Shown: positions 5,965 to 6,273 of the stretch, one piece after another | Layout of the letters: the number at the start of each line of letters is the position of its first letter | How positions within the stretch are numbered: the stretch's first letter is position 1 | Assembly (NCBI GenBank): GCA_030037105.1 | Contig: JASHRY010000086.1 | Coordinates: 1-6,273 of the forward strand | From: Xanthobacteraceae bacterium | GTDB taxonomy: Bacteria; Pseudomonadota; Alphaproteobacteria; Rhizobiales; Xanthobacteraceae | Direction: 5' to 3' | Length of the DNA: 6,273 bases | Translations under genes and position numbers: made by a program | The notes under the pieces: generated by a model | Told to the model about the DNA's origin: nothing | The model's database searches: none | Seen by the model: only the letters and a program-made list of their open reading frames with translations

Positions 5965-5987
5965 TGTGGCGTTTGCGCCATAATACC
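5965..5987 (-). repeat. Right terminal inverted repeat (23 bp perfect)
   Basis: The reverse complement is identical to 2663-2685. The outer end ...AATACC abuts the right target-duplication copy directly. It carries the same TGGCG-CAAA-CGCCA dyad. In the dprA frame, translation entering from the 5' fragment passes through this repeat and stops at TAG (5949-5951) after 12 extra codons. Confidence 0.95.
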
Positions 5988-5995
5988 GCGCGGAC
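5988..5995. repeat. Target-site duplication, right copy (GCGCGGAC)
   Basis: Identical to 2653-2660. Here the duplication directly follows the last base of the inverted repeat (ATAATACC|GCGCGGAC). It encodes Pro-Arg of the dprA motif N-V-G-P-R-T-F-R. Confidence 0.88.
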
Positions 5996-6107
5996 CGACG
6001 TTCTGGCTGCGGATCAATCGCAGCCAATCGATCCGCTGCTCGTCCGTCAGGCGGACGCCCTGCTTGTCTTCGCCCCCCGCGCCCCCCGCGCCTGTCGCGT
6101 TCGCGGG
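5988..6107 (-). pseudogene. dprA: dprA, 5' fragment (N-terminal helix-hairpin part), cut by the mobile element
   Basis: The minus strand reads GVRLTDEQRIDWLRLIRSQN then VGPR, the conserved DprA N-terminus, and stops being dprA at 5988. With one copy of the 8-bp repeat it continues as [20 protein letters not shown] in the 3' fragment. The start is a problem. In this frame there is a TGA at 6108-6110 and no ATG, GTG or TTG between it and the conserved part. The nearest ATG (6112-6114), 38 bases after the plsY stop, is in another frame. Two G6 tracts lie between (plus-strand C6 at 6073-6078 and 6082-6087), and removing one base would join that ATG to the dprA frame. Either the sequence has a homopolymer error or the gene has decayed further. 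The coordinates given cover the open dprA frame, not a proven start. Confidence 0.88.
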
Positions 6108-6152
6108 TCAGCATAGTCCCAAACCCGCGGCGAGGTGAAAAGGCGATAGCCG

Positions 6153-6273
6153 TCAGGGCGGCGGAGCGGCCTTTGACCCGGCGCCGATCTTGCTCTCCGT
6201 TCCGCGGACAAGCCGGGCGATATTGGCACGGTGCATGAACCAAAGCAGGATCGACAGCAACACGAACACTTGC
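6153..6273 (-). CDS. plsY: Glycerol-3-phosphate acyltransferase PlsY, C-terminal end (partial)
   Basis: The last 39 codons of a gene that continues beyond the window. They read VFVLLSILLWFMHRANIARL then VRGTESKIGAG and a short proline-ending tail. The final membrane helix followed by 'HRANI.RL..GTE.KIG' is the typical C-terminus of PlsY, the inner-membrane enzyme that transfers acyl from acyl-phosphate to glycerol-3-phosphate in phospholipid synthesis. Its stop lies about 40 bases before the presumed dprA start and the genes share direction. A plsY-dprA pair is common in alphaproteobacteria, which supports both calls and the native position of dprA. Confidence 0.85.
   Translation of the reverse strand, partial: QVFVLLSILLWFMHRANIARLVRGTESKIGAGSKAAPPP

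Larger units (their letters stand above)
2661..5987. mobile_element. IS1595-family element (~3.3 kb) with four passenger genes, inserted in dprA
   Basis: This is a complete transposable element. It has 23-bp perfect terminal inverted repeats (2663-2685 and 5965-5987), an 8-bp target duplication, and an IS1595-type transposase with a zinc ribbon. At about 3.3 kb it is much larger than the roughly 1 kb needed for the transposase alone. The rest is five-gene architecture in order: two-span membrane protein (+), winged-helix-like protein (-), transposase (-), DUF6471-like protein (+), one-span membrane protein (+). IS1595 is known to include members with passenger genes, for example groups named after Nitrobacter elements. 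All reading frames inside look intact and the ends match perfectly, which suggests a recent insertion that may still be mobile. No antibiotic-resistance or metabolic gene is recognised among the passengers. Subgroup assignment within IS1595 is not possible by eye. Confidence 0.93.

Noticed and set aside
2663..5987. Outward promoters formed by CATAAT in the inverted repeats that could drive flanking dprA or other genes
   Set aside because: CATAAT is a good -10, but no -35-like hexamer lies 16-18 bases upstream at either end.
5041..6243. 400-residue minus-strand open frame through the right end of the element and into plsY
   Set aside because: It is antisense to the 257-aa membrane protein and out of frame with dprA and plsY. 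It crosses the insertion boundary, so it cannot be an old gene. Only its last ~50 residues were kept as a weak finding.

Overview
The window looks like chromosome of a GC-rich alphaproteobacterium, most likely Hyphomicrobiales (Bradyrhizobium/Rhodopseudomonas/Nitrobacter-like). The grounds are the plsY-dprA gene order, a small 65-residue protein of a type I associate with that group, an MltB-type lytic transglycosylase, and GC-rich codon use in the flanks. Genus is inference from protein style only.

Left flank (1-2660): a small helical protein gene (87-284, +) converges on a periplasmic MltB-family lytic transglycosylase gene (303-1478, -). Next comes the larger 3' part of dprA (1612-2660, -). 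Right flank (5988-6273): the first 40 or so codons of the same dprA, then the 3' end of plsY (-). In the ancestral order plsY and dprA were adjacent and co-oriented, with the transglycosylase gene downstream.

Between the two dprA pieces lies a complete mobile element of about 3.3 kb (2661/2663-5987). It has 23-bp perfect terminal inverted repeats and an 8-bp target duplication (GCGCGGAC). Joining the flanks across one copy of that 8-mer restores the dprA reading frame exactly. The transposase (3712-4695, -) is an IS1595-superfamily enzyme with an N-terminal zinc ribbon and a DDE/DDN-type catalytic domain.

The element is far bigger than a one-gene insertion sequence because it carries four passenger genes: a protein with two membrane spans (2710-3240, +), a small winged-helix-like protein directly downstream of the transposase (3243-3689, -), a DUF6471-like small helix-turn-helix protein divergent from the transposase (4803-5039, +), and a protein with one membrane span (5122-5895, +). 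Genes are packed tail to tail with almost no spacing. The two membrane genes lie at the outer ends and look AT-richer than the core.

The centre of the element (4696-4802) is a compact divergent control region. Two back-to-back sigma70-type promoters share a TTGACTTGTCAA block, and their -10 boxes fall inside copies of an (A/T)TATGCGAG repeat. The DUF6471-like protein is the natural candidate to bind these repeats and restrain both promoters, but this is inference. A 20-bp perfect tandem duplication at the transposase stop codon appears to have separated a formerly coupled stop/start junction with the winged-helix gene.

The insertion should inactivate DprA, the RecA loader of natural transformation. 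The start region of dprA also shows an apparent frame problem at two G6 tracts.
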